Positions 45,967-55,453 of a DNA stretch of 64,000 nt are shown here, in pieces (positions within the stretch are counted from its first letter, which is position 1; each line of letters starts with the position of its first letter). The DNA is from Myxococcus landrumus (GTDB lineage: Bacteria; Myxococcota; Myxococcia; Myxococcales; Myxococcaceae): assembly GCF_017301635.1 (NCBI RefSeq), contig NZ_CP071091.1:124001-188000 (forward strand), written 5' to 3'. A program made the translations under genes and the position numbers. Below the pieces are notes generated by a model. The model saw only the letters and a program-made list of their open reading frames with translations, was not told the origin of the DNA and did no database searches.

Positions 45967-48150
45967 ATGATCCGCCTCCCGCTTTCCGCCTTGCTCCTCT
46001 GGGGCCTCCTACTCCTGACTCCGGCGTTGGCATCCGCGCAGCTCGAAGCGCCCACCCGCCTCCAGGAGGTGGATCCAGGTCCGCTCGAGCCCGACCTCCA
46101 GGAAGAGCCCCTGGACGCCCAGGAGTCGGACGACGCTGGTGCGCCCGACGACGAGGAGGTCGAGCGCGACGAGGCGCCCCGCAAGTCACCGCGAGGGGCG
46201 AAGGCCAAGGAGGAGGCCCCGTCGGCGCAGGTGCGCCCGGTGGGAGGCACGCTGCCGCCACAAGCGGGCGGAGCTGCTCCCGTCGTCGTCCCGCCACGGC
46301 CCGTGTTGAGCCCGGTGCTGGTGCCGCGCATGTCGGATGCCGAGGTGCTCCAGGTCTGGGACCGGTGGCGCAAGGCCCGCGCGACGAATGACTCGGTGTC
46401 GGCGGAGAAGGCGCAGCGGGAGCTGGCGACCCTAAGGCAGGAGCTGTTGGCGGCGGACCTGGAGCCCATCAGCGTGGGCTTCGTGCGCGAGGCCGGCGTG
46501 CGCGGACGGGCAGGTGACATGGCCGGGGCCCTCCAACTGGCGGAGCTGGCGGTGGAGCTGTCGCCCAGGCTGCCTCAGGCGCGCTTCGAGTTGGCGGAGC
46601 TCTACGCGCTGGCCGCACCCGAGAAGGTGGGCAGGGTCTTCGGGCAGCTTCGCGCGGCCTTCGTGTCCATGGCGTTGGATCCACGCTACCGGGGGCCGGC
46701 GCTGGCGGACCTGGGCTCGCTGTTGCTCTTGGCGTGGTCGGCCACGGCCGTGGCCCTGGTGGGGCTGCTGTTCATCCGCCGGGTGCGCTACGCGCTGCAT
46801 GACTTCCACCACCTGCTGCCGCGCGCCGTGGCCCGGTGGCAGTCCGGGCTGTTGGGGGTGCTGCTGCTCGGCCTGGCGCTGACATTGGGGATGGGGCTGT
46901 TGCCTCGGCTGCTCGTGCTGCTGGCCGTGGTGGTGCCCTACCTCACGCGGCGCGAGCGGGTGCTGTCGGCCGTCCTGCTGGCGGGGTTGGGGCTGGCGCC
47001 GCTGGCGGCCGGACAGCTCACGCGGGTGACGGCCTTCGCGGGGACTCCCGCCGAGGATGTCTTCGTGCTGGAGCGCGGAGGCTTGTCCGCGGAAGGCGCG
47101 GTGGCTCGCGTCAAGGCCCGCCACGAGTCGCGCGCGGCCACCTACGCGGAGCTGATGGCGCTGGGGTACTACGAGTCGCGGCGAGGGCTGCTCGAGGATG
47201 CGCGGGCGCACTTCAAGGCGGCTTCGGCCCTGCGCAGCGGAGATGCGCGGCTGTTGACCCGCTTCGGCAACACGTTGGTGGGGCTGGGGGATGTGGACGG
47301 GGCCGCGCAGCTCTATGCCCAGGCATCGCAAGCGGACCCGAGGATGGCCGCGCCCCACTACAACCTGGCGCAGATCTACCGGCGCAAGGCCAAGACGCTC
47401 CCGGACGAGGAAGTGGGCAAGGAGCTGGACCGCGCGGCGACGGCTACGGCCTCCGCGCAGGCGCTGGATGGCTCGCTCCTGTTGCGCGAGCCGCCTCCGG
47501 ATGACCGCCTGCTGCTGAACCTCTTGATGTTGTCGCCGCTGGTGCCGGAGTCGGAGTGGCTGTCGCTCGCGGATGGGCGCGTGGCGGGCCAGCGCGTGGA
47601 GGCGCAGCTTGGGCGCTGGCTGTTGCCTGGGGTGGAGCCGGGGCCAGTGGCCTGGGCGCTCCCCGCGGTGGTGGCGGTGCTGCTGGGCCTCTGGGGAATG
47701 CTGGCGGAGAAGCTGAAGGCGGCGAACGGGTGTGAGCGGTGTGGCCGGCCTGTGTGCAGGCGGTGCGACCCGGAGCTCGTCAGCGGCGGAACCCAGTGTG
47801 GCCAGTGTGTGAACGTCTTCTCGCGGCGGGGGCTGGTGCCGCAGAACCTTCGCCAGCGCAAGGCGGACCAGGTGGAGCGTCACCAGGCCTGGGCGGGACG
47901 TGTCGCGTATGCCGTGGGGGCGGTGCTCTCGGGCGCGGGACACGTCTTCTCGGGAGGGGCGGTGCGCGGCGCGCTCTACGCCTTCCTCTTCCTGTTCGCG
48001 CTGGCCGCGACGCTGCTGCACCACGGCCTGGTTCGAGCGCCGTATGGAGATGTGCCGCTGTACTTCAAGCTGGTGCCGGCGGTGGTGTTGCTGGTGGGCG
48101 TCCACCTGATGTCGCTGCGTGGCCTGCGCCGGCTGCGGCGAGGGGAGTAG
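45967..48150 (+). CDS. TPR membrane protein with C-terminal zinc ribbon
   Basis: A 727-residue protein: signal peptide or first helix (LSALLLWGLLLLTPALASA), an acidic and proline-rich region (25-115), a helical stretch, a central cluster of membrane helices (about 240-345), TPR repeats (about 385-480: YAELMALGYYESRRGLLEDA, LYAQASQADPRMAAPHYNL), another membrane helix, a four-Cys ribbon (CERCGRPVCRRC ... CGQC) near 595-625, and terminal helices. I recognise no named family. No ribosome site precedes the ATG; a -10-like TATCAT at 45950-45955 suggests a nearly leaderless mRNA. It is followed 5 nt later by a DUF4388 gene. Confidence 0.75.
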   Translation: MIRLPLSALLLWGLLLLTPALASAQLEAPTRLQEVDPGPLEPDLQEEPLDAQESDDAGAPDDEEVERDEAPRKSPRGAKAKEEAPSAQVRPVGGTLPPQAGGAAPVVVPPRPVLSPVLVPRMSDAEVLQVWDRWRKARATNDSVSAEKAQRELATLRQELLAADLEPISVGFVREAGVRGRAGDMAGALQLAELAVELSPRLPQARFELAELYALAAPEKVGRVFGQLRAAFVSMALDPRYRGPALADLGSLLLLAWSATAVALVGLLFIRRVRYALHDFHHLLPRAVARWQSGLLGVLLLGLALTLGMGLLPRLLVLLAVVVPYLTRRERVLSAVLLAGLGLAPLAAGQLTRVTAFAGTPAEDVFVLERGGLSAEGAVARVKARHESRAATYAELMALGYYESRRGLLEDARAHFKAASALRSGDARLLTRFGNTLVGLGDVDGAAQLYAQASQADPRMAAPHYNLAQIYRRKAKTLPDEEVGKELDRAATATASAQALDGSLLLREPPPDDRLLLNLLMLSPLVPESEWLSLADGRVAGQRVEAQLGRWLLPGVEPGPVAWALPAVVAVLLGLWGMLAEKLKAANGCERCGRPVCRRCDPELVSGGTQCGQCVNVFSRRGLVPQNLRQRKADQVERHQAWAGRVAYAVGAVLSGAGHVFSGGAVRGALYAFLFLFALAATLLHHGLVRAPYGDVPLYFKLVPAVVLLVGVHLMSLRGLRRLRRGE

Positions 48151-48155
48151 AGACC

Positions 48156-49277
48156 ATGTCCCTGAAAGGAACCCTCAAGGACTTCGGCATCGGCGACATC
48201 CTGCAGCTCATCGGGCAGCAGCAGAAGACGGGCACGCTCCAACTGGACAACAAGGACCAGGAGGTGCGCATCGGCTTCCAGGACGGCCACATCATCAAGG
48301 TCGAGAGCGTCACCCGGAAGCGCAAGGACCTCATCGGCGCCATGCTGGTGCGCGCCGAGCTCATCACCGAGACGCAACTGGAGGCCGCGCTGGAGACGCA
48401 GCGGCGCACCCTCAAGCGCCTGGGGGACGTGCTCGTCTCCAGCCATGCCCTCACCGCGGACCGCTTCCAGGCGATGATGCAGCTGCAGGCGACGGAGACG
48501 CTCTACCGCCTCTTCACCTGGAAGGCCGGCACGTACGAGTTCATCCAGGGGCCGGTGGAGCCCGGAGCGGAAGCCATCCATCCGCTGCGCGCCGAGACGG
48601 TGCTCATGGAAGGCTTCCGGATGGTGGATGAGTGGCCCGTCATCCGGAAGTCCATCCACCGCGACGACCTCGGCTTCGAGCGCCTCAAGGCGCTGCCTCC
48701 GCCGCGCGAAGGCGAGGAGGGCGGAGAGCTGGGCTCCATCGGGGGCACCGAGCGCCGCGTCTACGACGAAATCGCGGTGGGGCGCGATTTGCGCAAGCTG
48801 GTGGATGTCTGTTGCCTGGGCGAGTTCGAGACCTGCAAGGCCCTGCACAACCTGGTTCGGGGCGAGTACGTGCGCGTCGTCCACCCCGAGGGGGCTCCGG
48901 CTCCCGCGCCAGGTGAGGAGCGGCTGGTCTCCCGCATGGTGGGCGTGGTGGGGCGGGTGGTGGCCACCATGGTCGTCCTGGCGGCGCTGGCGGTGGTGGT
49001 GTCCCGGGTGGCGCTCGCCGACCCGGAGCACACGCGAGCAGCCACCGCTTTCGCCGACGCCGCGGCGCAACGTCATGTTTCCGATGCCCAACGCGTCCGA
49101 ATCGAGTCCGCCCTGGAAGTGTTCCTTCTGGAACGAGGGGAACTGCCGGAGCGTCTGGACGCCCTGGTCCAGGCTGGATTGTTGAGTTCAGACGAACTCA
49201 GATACCCGTGGCGGGAGGAATTCTACTACCGGCGGTTGCCCGCTCGGCGGTTCGTCCTCCTGCCTCCCCTGCGCTAG
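48156..49277 (+). CDS. DUF4388 (PATAN-like) domain protein with membrane anchor
   Basis: A 373-residue protein. The N-terminal DUF4388 domain (about 1-175: LKGTLKDFGIGDILQLIGQ, QQKTGTLQLD) is common in myxobacteria and in some cyanobacterial and two-component proteins, where it is thought to be a regulatory protein-binding module. A winged-helix-like middle part, one membrane helix (about 273-293: VVGRVVATMVVLAALAVVV) and a small periplasmic domain follow. It starts 5 nt after the TPR protein, so the two probably act together. Function unknown. Confidence 0.75.
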   Translation: MSLKGTLKDFGIGDILQLIGQQQKTGTLQLDNKDQEVRIGFQDGHIIKVESVTRKRKDLIGAMLVRAELITETQLEAALETQRRTLKRLGDVLVSSHALTADRFQAMMQLQATETLYRLFTWKAGTYEFIQGPVEPGAEAIHPLRAETVLMEGFRMVDEWPVIRKSIHRDDLGFERLKALPPPREGEEGGELGSIGGTERRVYDEIAVGRDLRKLVDVCCLGEFETCKALHNLVRGEYVRVVHPEGAPAPAPGEERLVSRMVGVVGRVVATMVVLAALAVVVSRVALADPEHTRAATAFADAAAQRHVSDAQRVRIESALEVFLLERGELPERLDALVQAGLLSSDELRYPWREEFYYRRLPARRFVLLPPLR

Positions 49278-49292
49278 CCTTCACGCGAAGTC

Positions 49293-50447
49293 GTGTTTCG
49301 GAGGCAGGGGAGCGGCGTTACGTTGAAGACAGCGGTACCGACCGAGGAACGACACGCATTGCGAAACCCCGCCACGTTGGAAGCGCCCGCAGCCGTCACC
49401 GCCTCCGCCAAGGTGGACGTCCGTGACAATGAGACGGCCCTTGCGCTGTGCGGCAACCAGAACGAAAACCTCAAACTGATGGAGCGACGCCTCGGGGTCC
49501 GGGTGGGACAACGGGGGACGGAGTTCCACTTGTCCGGCCCCTCCGACGCGGTCGCCTTCTCCGTGCGTCTGCTGGAGAACCTGGAGGGGATGATTCGCGC
49601 GGGGCGTCCTGTCTACCGCGAGGACGTCGAGCAGGGCATCAAGGTGCTTGGCCGGGGCGCGGAGTCGCTCCAGGAAGTCATGCTGGGTCCGGTGCTGAAG
49701 AGCTCCGGCAACCGGCAGATTGCTCCGAAGAGCATCGCCCAGAAGCGGTACGTGGACGCCATCCGGGCCCACGACATCGTCTTCGGCATCGGTCCCGCGG
49801 GTACGGGCAAGACGTACCTGGCCATGGCCATGGCGGTCGCCTTCCTCCAGGAGCGCAAGGTCAAGCGCATCATCCTGGCGCGTCCCGCGGTGGAGGCGGG
49901 TGAGAAGCTGGGCTTCCTGCCCGGCGACTTGCAGGAGAAGGTGAACCCCTACCTGCGGCCGCTCTACGACGCGCTCCACGACATGATGGCCGCCGAGCGC
50001 GCGGCCCATCTAGTGGAGGAGGGCGTGGTGGAAGTCGCGCCGTTGGCCTTCATGCGTGGCCGGACGCTCAACGATGCCTTCGTCATCCTCGATGAGGCGC
50101 AGAACACCACCGTTGAGCAGATGAAGATGTTCCTGACGCGCCTGGGCTACAACAGCAAGGCCGTCATCACCGGCGACGTGACGCAGGTGGACCTCCCCAC
50201 GGGGAAGCTGTCCGGCCTGTCCCACGCCCGCGCGGTGCTCAAGAACATCGAGGGCATCCACTTCGCGGAGTTCTCCGACCTGGACGTCGTCCGCCACCCG
50301 TTGGTGCAGGAAGTCATCCGCGCCTACGACAAGGCGGAGGTGGCCCAGAAGGAGGCCCAGGCCGCTCGCGAAGCCGCGCAGTCGGCCATCCTGGCGGCCC
50401 CGGAGCCCAGCGTGGCCCCAGTGCCCCCAGAGGCAGCTGTCGGCTGA
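49293..50447 (+). CDS. phoH: PhoH-family ATPase
   Basis: A 384-residue PhoH-like P-loop ATPase with an N-terminal KH-like domain (about 55-125). It has Walker A GIGPAGTGKTYLAMA, RPAVEAGEKLGFLPGD, and Walker B FVILDEAQNTT followed by GDVTQVDLP. The family is linked to RNA metabolism. It is followed by pgpH-like and ybeY genes, the common phoH-pgpH-ybeY order. Start at GTG 49293; an in-frame TTG at 49323 with an upstream GGGGAG is an alternative. The Ala/Pro-rich tail is variable. Confidence 0.9.
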   Translation: MFRRQGSGVTLKTAVPTEERHALRNPATLEAPAAVTASAKVDVRDNETALALCGNQNENLKLMERRLGVRVGQRGTEFHLSGPSDAVAFSVRLLENLEGMIRAGRPVYREDVEQGIKVLGRGAESLQEVMLGPVLKSSGNRQIAPKSIAQKRYVDAIRAHDIVFGIGPAGTGKTYLAMAMAVAFLQERKVKRIILARPAVEAGEKLGFLPGDLQEKVNPYLRPLYDALHDMMAAERAAHLVEEGVVEVAPLAFMRGRTLNDAFVILDEAQNTTVEQMKMFLTRLGYNSKAVITGDVTQVDLPTGKLSGLSHARAVLKNIEGIHFAEFSDLDVVRHPLVQEVIRAYDKAEVAQKEAQAAREAAQSAILAAPEPSVAPVPPEAAVG

Positions 50448-50543
50448 GCCAGTCAACGTTGCACACGTACGCCCACTCGCCCTCACCCTGGCGGGCGGGC
50501 ATACGTATTTCCGGCCCCGTGAATTTTCCGGCGCGCTGCGGCC

Positions 50544-50572
50544 TTGATGGAGCCACGGCCCCTATCTAGGGT
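50544..50572 (+). promoter_or_regulatory. Candidate promoter for the PgpH-type gene
   Basis: TTGATG (50544-50549), a 17-bp spacer and TAGGGT (50567-50572). The start point would fall near 50579, only a few bases before the ATG at 50583. The -10 is identical to that of the lptE promoter. Confidence 0.4.
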
Positions 50573-50582
50573 GAGGACCTCC

Positions 50583-53075
50583 ATGGACGAACCGGAACCG
50601 CAGTCCCCCGCGCCCAGTCCGTTGGACGCGCTCGCAGCACGCCTGGGTCTAGGAAACGGCGTCTGGGGGCGGCGTGCGGTCCAGGTGTTCCTTCTCTTGA
50701 TGGTATCGGTGGGGGCGGGCTTTGCCATCTCCCCCGGCCTCTACAGCCAGCAGATCCCCGCCTTGACGGGCGAGAACCTGGGCAAGCCCTTCCGCGCCAG
50801 CTCGCCCGCCGGCTTCAAGGCGGCTCGGGACTACGAGGTGGTCCACCGGGCCATGACGACGCAGCGGCGCCAGGACGCTCGGGCCGCCGTCAAACCCGTC
50901 TACGACTTGAACCCGGCGGTGGTGGGACATCTGCGCACCGTGGTGCGTGCGTCCTTCGCCACCATGCGCGAGCGGCTGATGGAGCTCGCCGAGGCCAAGG
51001 CGGAGAGCGAGCCGGACGAGGGCCGGAAGTCGCGGCGCAGCCCACCGCCCACTCCTGAACAAGTCGAGCGCGACCGCCGCGCCCGCGAGGAGATGCAGGC
51101 GGAGCTGCAGGAGCTGCTCTTCGGCCAGCGCGACGCGGGGCTGGAGTCGGAGGACTTCCAGGCGCTCTTCGCGAAGGGGTTCTCGGACGAGGTGGAGGTG
51201 GCCACCCTGGCGTTGCTGGAGCGGGCCTACCGCTCCGAGCAGGGCCCGGTGCACGTGGCGGGCTCCCGGGAGGAGCTGGCGCGTGAGGCTCCCCAGGGGC
51301 TCACGGTTCGGGACGTGGTGAACAAGGGCGAGGAGACCCTGCCCAACGGCGCGCCCCAGGTGGTCGACGTGCGCGAGGCGCACCAGGAGATGGACCGCTT
51401 CGCCTCCATCCCTGGCAACCTCCTGCCGGATGCGCCGGGTGTGCAGCGCCGGGCCGTGCTGCGGCTGGCCAAGCGATTGGTGCGGCCCAACCTCACCATC
51501 AACATCGCGGAGACGGATGCGCGCCGGAACCAGGCCGCGCAGGCGGTGAAGGACGCCGTCATCTCCATCAAGAAGGGGCAGCGCGTCATCGGTGATGGCG
51601 AGCTGGTGAACGAAGGCCACCTCGTTGTCCTGCAAGGGATGCGGGCGGAGACGGACGGGCTGGACCTGGTGCAGGTCCAATTGGGCGGCACGGGGTTGGT
51701 GGCGCTGCTGGTCGTCTCCTCGTACTTCTTCTGCATCACCGCGTTCCGGCGCTTCCGGCCCACGCGCAAGGATGGGCTGCTGCTGGGCATCCTGCTGGTG
51801 GGGATGCTGGCGCTGTTGCAGCTCTGGGTGTCCATCGCGGACGCCATCCAGGACCGCTACACGGCGCTGCCCATCGAGGCGCTGTACTACGTGTTCCCGG
51901 TGGCCGCGGGCGCCATGCTGGTGCGCTTCATCCTCACGCAGGAGCTGGCGCTCTTCTTCGCCGTGGTGTTCGCGAGCCTGGCGGGCGTGATGCTCGGCAA
52001 CTCGCTGGCGTTCGGCATCTACACGCTCGTGGGCTCGCTGGTGGCGGCCGACCGCATCGTCAAGGCGAAGGACCGCGTGGGCATCTTCCGGGCGGGCCTC
52101 GTCACAGGCTCGGCCAACACCGTGGCGGTGCTCTTCCTGTTCCTGGTGGAGGGCAAGGGGCTCTCGGCGGACACGGCCATCACCGCGGTGAGCGCGTTCA
52201 TCGGCTCATCGCTCGCGGTGCCGGTCATGGTGATGGCGCTCACGCCGCTCATCGAGATGACGTTCGGCTACGCGTCAGACATCAAGCTGCTGGAGCTGGC
52301 GAACCTCAACCACCCCGCGCTCAAGGAACTCATCGTCCAGGCGCCGGGCACCTACCACCACTCCATCATCATCGGGACGCTGGTGGAGAACGCCGCCGAG
52401 ACGATTGGCGCCAACCCGCTGCTCGCGCGTTCGTGCGCGTACTACCACGACATCGGAAAGGGCCGGAACCCGCTCTACTTCGGGGAGAACCAGAAGGGGG
52501 AGAACCGGCATGACGGGCTCGCGCCCGCGATGAGCGCGGTCATCATCAAGCGCCACGTGACGGAGGGGCTGGAGATGGCGCGGCAGTACCGGCTGCCCAA
52601 GCTGGTGGCGGATGCGATTCCCCAGCACCACGGCACGCGCACGGTGGGGTATTTCTACCACAAGGCCCTGAAGGAGCAGGAAGGCAAGGAAGGCGCGCCG
52701 CCCATCGACGAGAGCATCTATCGCTACCCGGGCCCCAAGCCTCAGTTCCGCGAGGCGGCGCTGGTCATGATTGCCGACGCGGTGGAGGCCTCCACGCGCT
52801 CGATGTCGGAGCCCACCACGTCCAAGCTCCAGGGCCAGGTGCAGAAGATCATCAACCTCATCTTCTCCGAGGGGCAGCTCGACGAGTGCGACCTGACGCT
52901 GAAGGACCTGAACCTCATCTCGCAGTCCTTCCTGCACACGCTGGAGGGCATCTATCACACGCGTCCCGTCTACCCGGCGGGCGCGGTGGGCGGTGGCAAG
53001 GTGCCGCCGCTGGTGGTGGCGGGAGGCAAGGCGATGGATGTGAAGGACAAGGCCCGTTCGGCGGGGGCTTCGTGA
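50583..53075 (+). CDS. 7TM-HD phosphodiesterase (PgpH type, probable c-di-AMP hydrolase)
   Basis: An 830-residue membrane enzyme. One N-terminal helix (about 35-52), a 300-residue extracytoplasmic 7TMR-HDED region, a seven-helix membrane block (about 370-560), then a cytoplasmic HD domain (LNHPALKELIVQAPGTYHHS, YYHDIGKGRNP, IPQHHGT). The HD residues for metal binding (HH, HD, HH) are present. PgpH proteins hydrolyse cyclic di-AMP. The ATG at 50583 has TGAGGA upstream. It lies between phoH and ybeY as in many bacteria. c-di-AMP as substrate is known for the family, not shown here. Confidence 0.88.
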   Translation: MDEPEPQSPAPSPLDALAARLGLGNGVWGRRAVQVFLLLMVSVGAGFAISPGLYSQQIPALTGENLGKPFRASSPAGFKAARDYEVVHRAMTTQRRQDARAAVKPVYDLNPAVVGHLRTVVRASFATMRERLMELAEAKAESEPDEGRKSRRSPPPTPEQVERDRRAREEMQAELQELLFGQRDAGLESEDFQALFAKGFSDEVEVATLALLERAYRSEQGPVHVAGSREELAREAPQGLTVRDVVNKGEETLPNGAPQVVDVREAHQEMDRFASIPGNLLPDAPGVQRRAVLRLAKRLVRPNLTINIAETDARRNQAAQAVKDAVISIKKGQRVIGDGELVNEGHLVVLQGMRAETDGLDLVQVQLGGTGLVALLVVSSYFFCITAFRRFRPTRKDGLLLGILLVGMLALLQLWVSIADAIQDRYTALPIEALYYVFPVAAGAMLVRFILTQELALFFAVVFASLAGVMLGNSLAFGIYTLVGSLVAADRIVKAKDRVGIFRAGLVTGSANTVAVLFLFLVEGKGLSADTAITAVSAFIGSSLAVPVMVMALTPLIEMTFGYASDIKLLELANLNHPALKELIVQAPGTYHHSIIIGTLVENAAETIGANPLLARSCAYYHDIGKGRNPLYFGENQKGENRHDGLAPAMSAVIIKRHVTEGLEMARQYRLPKLVADAIPQHHGTRTVGYFYHKALKEQEGKEGAPPIDESIYRYPGPKPQFREAALVMIADAVEASTRSMSEPTTSKLQGQVQKIINLIFSEGQLDECDLTLKDLNLISQSFLHTLEGIYHTRPVYPAGAVGGGKVPPLVVAGGKAMDVKDKARSAGAS

Positions 53076-53097
53076 GTAGGACGCGAGGAGTGACGGC

Positions 53098-53955
53098 GTG
53101 AGACTGCGCAAGGGCAAGGTCATCCCTCGGGACGACGGCAAGCGCATCGAGGAGTTCGTGGGCGCGGCGACCACGGGCACGGATTCGGCATCGGTGGCGC
53201 GGATGCTGGCGCCGCCCGGCTGGTCCGAGCCCGCCCAGCGGCCGGAGTTCGACGAGGTCGTGCTCGTCCTCAAGGGCGAGCTGACGCTGGTGGTGGAAGG
53301 TCGCCGGGAGCGCATCGCCGCGGGCGAGGTGGGCCTGGTGCCGCGCGGCAAGCGCGTGGTGTATCGCAACGACGGCAAGGGCGCGTGTGACTACTGGTCC
53401 ATCTGCGCTCCCGCCTTCAAGCCGGAGCGGGCCCACATCGAGCCGCCCGCGCCACGTGTGCGGGAGAACGTGGTGACGGTGCAGGTGGCGCACCCCCAGG
53501 GCAAGGAGTGGGGCCGGCAGCTGACGGCATGGTCTCGTGACTACCTGCGGCGCCTGTCGCTGGCGGACTGCGAGCTGTCCCTGTCCGTGGTGGATGACCG
53601 GGCCATCCGCCGTCTCAACCGCACCTGGCGGGACAAGGACAAGGCGACCGACGTGCTGAGCTTCCCCGCGGGAGAGCTGCCCCGGGGCACTCCAGGCCCG
53701 CGTCCGCTGGGGGACGTGGTCATCTCGCTGGACACGGCGAAGCGGCAGGCGAAGGAGTACGGCCGGACGCTGGAGTCGGAGATGGCGCGTTACCTGGCGC
53801 ACGGCCTGCTGCATCTGTTGGGTCATGACCACGAGCGCCCTCGCGACGCGAAGCGCATGGCCGCGTTGGAAGAAGAGCTCCTGGGCGAGCGAGGTATGGT
53901 GGCGGACTCTCTCCAGGTGGACGCGAAGGCCCGGCGGGCGAGAAGTCTGATGTAA
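53098..53955 (+). CDS. ybeY: Cupin domain fused to YbeY endoribonuclease
   Basis: A 285-residue fusion. Residues 1-115 form a cupin (FDEVVLVLKGELTLVVEG, LVPRGKRVVYRN), as in small-molecule-binding cupins. Residues 120-285 are YbeY, with LNRTWRDKDKATDVLSFP and the metal-binding motif HGLLHLLGHDH (H235, H239, H245). YbeY is a zinc endoribonuclease for 16S rRNA 3' maturation and ribosome quality control, usually about 150-160 residues long and stand-alone. The GTG start at 53098 lies 22 nt after the phosphodiesterase gene. The reading frame is continuous across the junction, so the fusion is real in this sequence. Confidence 0.88.
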   Translation: MRLRKGKVIPRDDGKRIEEFVGAATTGTDSASVARMLAPPGWSEPAQRPEFDEVVLVLKGELTLVVEGRRERIAAGEVGLVPRGKRVVYRNDGKGACDYWSICAPAFKPERAHIEPPAPRVRENVVTVQVAHPQGKEWGRQLTAWSRDYLRRLSLADCELSLSVVDDRAIRRLNRTWRDKDKATDVLSFPAGELPRGTPGPRPLGDVVISLDTAKRQAKEYGRTLESEMARYLAHGLLHLLGHDHERPRDAKRMAALEEELLGERGMVADSLQVDAKARRARSLM

Positions 53956-53973
53956 GGGCCTCGCATGGCCCCC

Positions 53974-53990
53974 TGGCGGACATTCCGCCA
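53974..53990 (+). terminator. Short hairpin after ybeY
   Basis: TGGCGGA / TCCGCCA forms a 7-bp stem with a 3-nt loop, 19 nt after the ybeY stop and upstream of the next promoter. It may end the phoH-pgpH-ybeY transcript; there is no U-tract. Confidence 0.4.
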
Positions 53991-53999
53991 TCCTGCCGA

Positions 54000-54027
54000 T
54001 TGAGTCGCGCGGCGTGCATGATAGGTA
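54000..54027 (+). promoter_or_regulatory. Candidate promoter for the DUF4105 gene
   Basis: TTGAGT (54000-54005), a 16-bp spacer and TAGGTA (54022-54027). The start point would be about 54034, 22 nt before the ATG at 54056. Confidence 0.35.
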
Positions 54028-54055
54028 GGCCGCCTCCCGCGTGTTGGACACAGCC

Positions 54056-55381
54056 ATGCTCCGCTTGTCGCTCATCGTCCTTTGCCTGCTCGGCTCGTTG
54101 CTCGCGGTGCCCGCTCGTGCGCAAACGAACGCCGTGCCGCCCTGGGGAACGGGCGAGAGTCAGGCCGAGGACCTTGTCGTCTCGCTGGTGACCTTCAGCC
54201 CGGGCGATGACGTGCCGTCCTGGTGGGGGCACGGCTCGCTCGTGGTCGAAGACCGCCGGCTGGGCGTGGCCCGTGTCTACAACTACGGGATGTTCACCTT
54301 CGACGAAGCGATGCTGGCCCGCTTCGCGATGGGGCGTCTGGAGTTCTGGGTGGGGCAGGCCCGGGTGGATGGCACCTACCGCTACTACCGCGCCGAGGAC
54401 CGCGACGTCCGCATCCAGGAGCTGAACCTCACCACGGAGCAGCGACTCCAGGTCTCCAAGCGGCTGGCCGACAACGTCCTGCCCGAGAATCGCGAGTACC
54501 TGTATCATCATTACAACGACAACTGTGTCACGCGACTGCGCGACATGATTGACGTGGCCACTGGTGGCCAGCTCCGCGAGGCGGACCGGGCCCCTGGGCG
54601 GATGACGTTGCGCGAGCACACGCGGCGCTACACGGCGCCGAATCCGCCCATGAGCGTGCTGCTCGACTTCATGATGAACGACGAAATCGACCGCCCCATC
54701 ACTCGCTGGGAGGAGGCCTTCCTCCCGGACGAACTGGAGGCGCAGGTGGCGTCGCTTCAGGTGAAGGACGCGCAGGGGCAGCCGCGCCCCTTGGTGGCCC
54801 GGCAGTGGAACTACTACCTGTCTCCCGACCGTGCGCGTCCTCCCGCGGAGCCGCCCCCCTGGGGGCCGTGGATCCTCGCGTTGGGGCTCGCGCTGGGCGG
54901 TGGGGCGCTCGGGCTCTCGGCCTGGGAGCGACAGGGCAGCCGGTTGGCGCGAGTGCTCCTGGGTGCGGAGAACGCACTCCTGGGCCTGGTGCTGGGGATT
55001 CCGGGCACGGCCCTCTTCGTCATGTGGTGGGTGACGGACCACACGGTGACGTATCGCAACGAGAACCTGTTCCTGGCCAACCCGCTGACGCTCCTGGCGT
55101 TGCCCTGGGGCATCTCGCTCATGCGGGGCAAGAACCCCAAGGCGCGTGCGCGCCTGTTCAAGCTCTGGGGGATGTTGGCGGCGCTGGGGGGGCTGGGCGT
55201 GGTGCTCAAGCTCCTGCCTCCCTTCGACCAGGACAACTGGCGGCTCATCGCGCTCATCCTCCCCATCTCCCTGGGAATGGCGGGGGCGTTTGGCCTGGAC
55301 CGGGTCCTGGCGCGTTTCACGGGCGCGGCCCGCGTGTCAGCTCCCCGAGACGAGGCCGTGGCTTCGCTCAAGTCCCCCTGA
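54056..55381 (+). CDS. DUF4105 (Lnb-like periplasmic domain) membrane protein
   Basis: A 441-residue protein with signal peptide (LSLIVLCLLGSLLAVPARA). The periplasmic DUF4105/Lnb-N domain (about 35-260) has SWWGHGSLVVED with a conserved His and YHHYNDNCVTRLRDMID, where the Asn-Cys pair resembles the papain-like catalytic Cys of this family. Five or six membrane helices follow (about 265-425). Related proteins are proposed lipoprotein or lipid processing enzymes. Start at ATG 54056; a GTG 15 bp upstream is possible. The catalytic role is inferred. Confidence 0.78.
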   Translation: MLRLSLIVLCLLGSLLAVPARAQTNAVPPWGTGESQAEDLVVSLVTFSPGDDVPSWWGHGSLVVEDRRLGVARVYNYGMFTFDEAMLARFAMGRLEFWVGQARVDGTYRYYRAEDRDVRIQELNLTTEQRLQVSKRLADNVLPENREYLYHHYNDNCVTRLRDMIDVATGGQLREADRAPGRMTLREHTRRYTAPNPPMSVLLDFMMNDEIDRPITRWEEAFLPDELEAQVASLQVKDAQGQPRPLVARQWNYYLSPDRARPPAEPPPWGPWILALGLALGGGALGLSAWERQGSRLARVLLGAENALLGLVLGIPGTALFVMWWVTDHTVTYRNENLFLANPLTLLALPWGISLMRGKNPKARARLFKLWGMLAALGGLGVVLKLLPPFDQDNWRLIALILPISLGMAGAFGLDRVLARFTGAARVSAPRDEAVASLKSP

Positions 55382-55453
55382 CGGCTTCAGTATCAACCCC
55401 TTCGCGCGTGGTGACCGCTGGAGGCACCGCGCGCCCGACGAGGAAGCAAGCAC

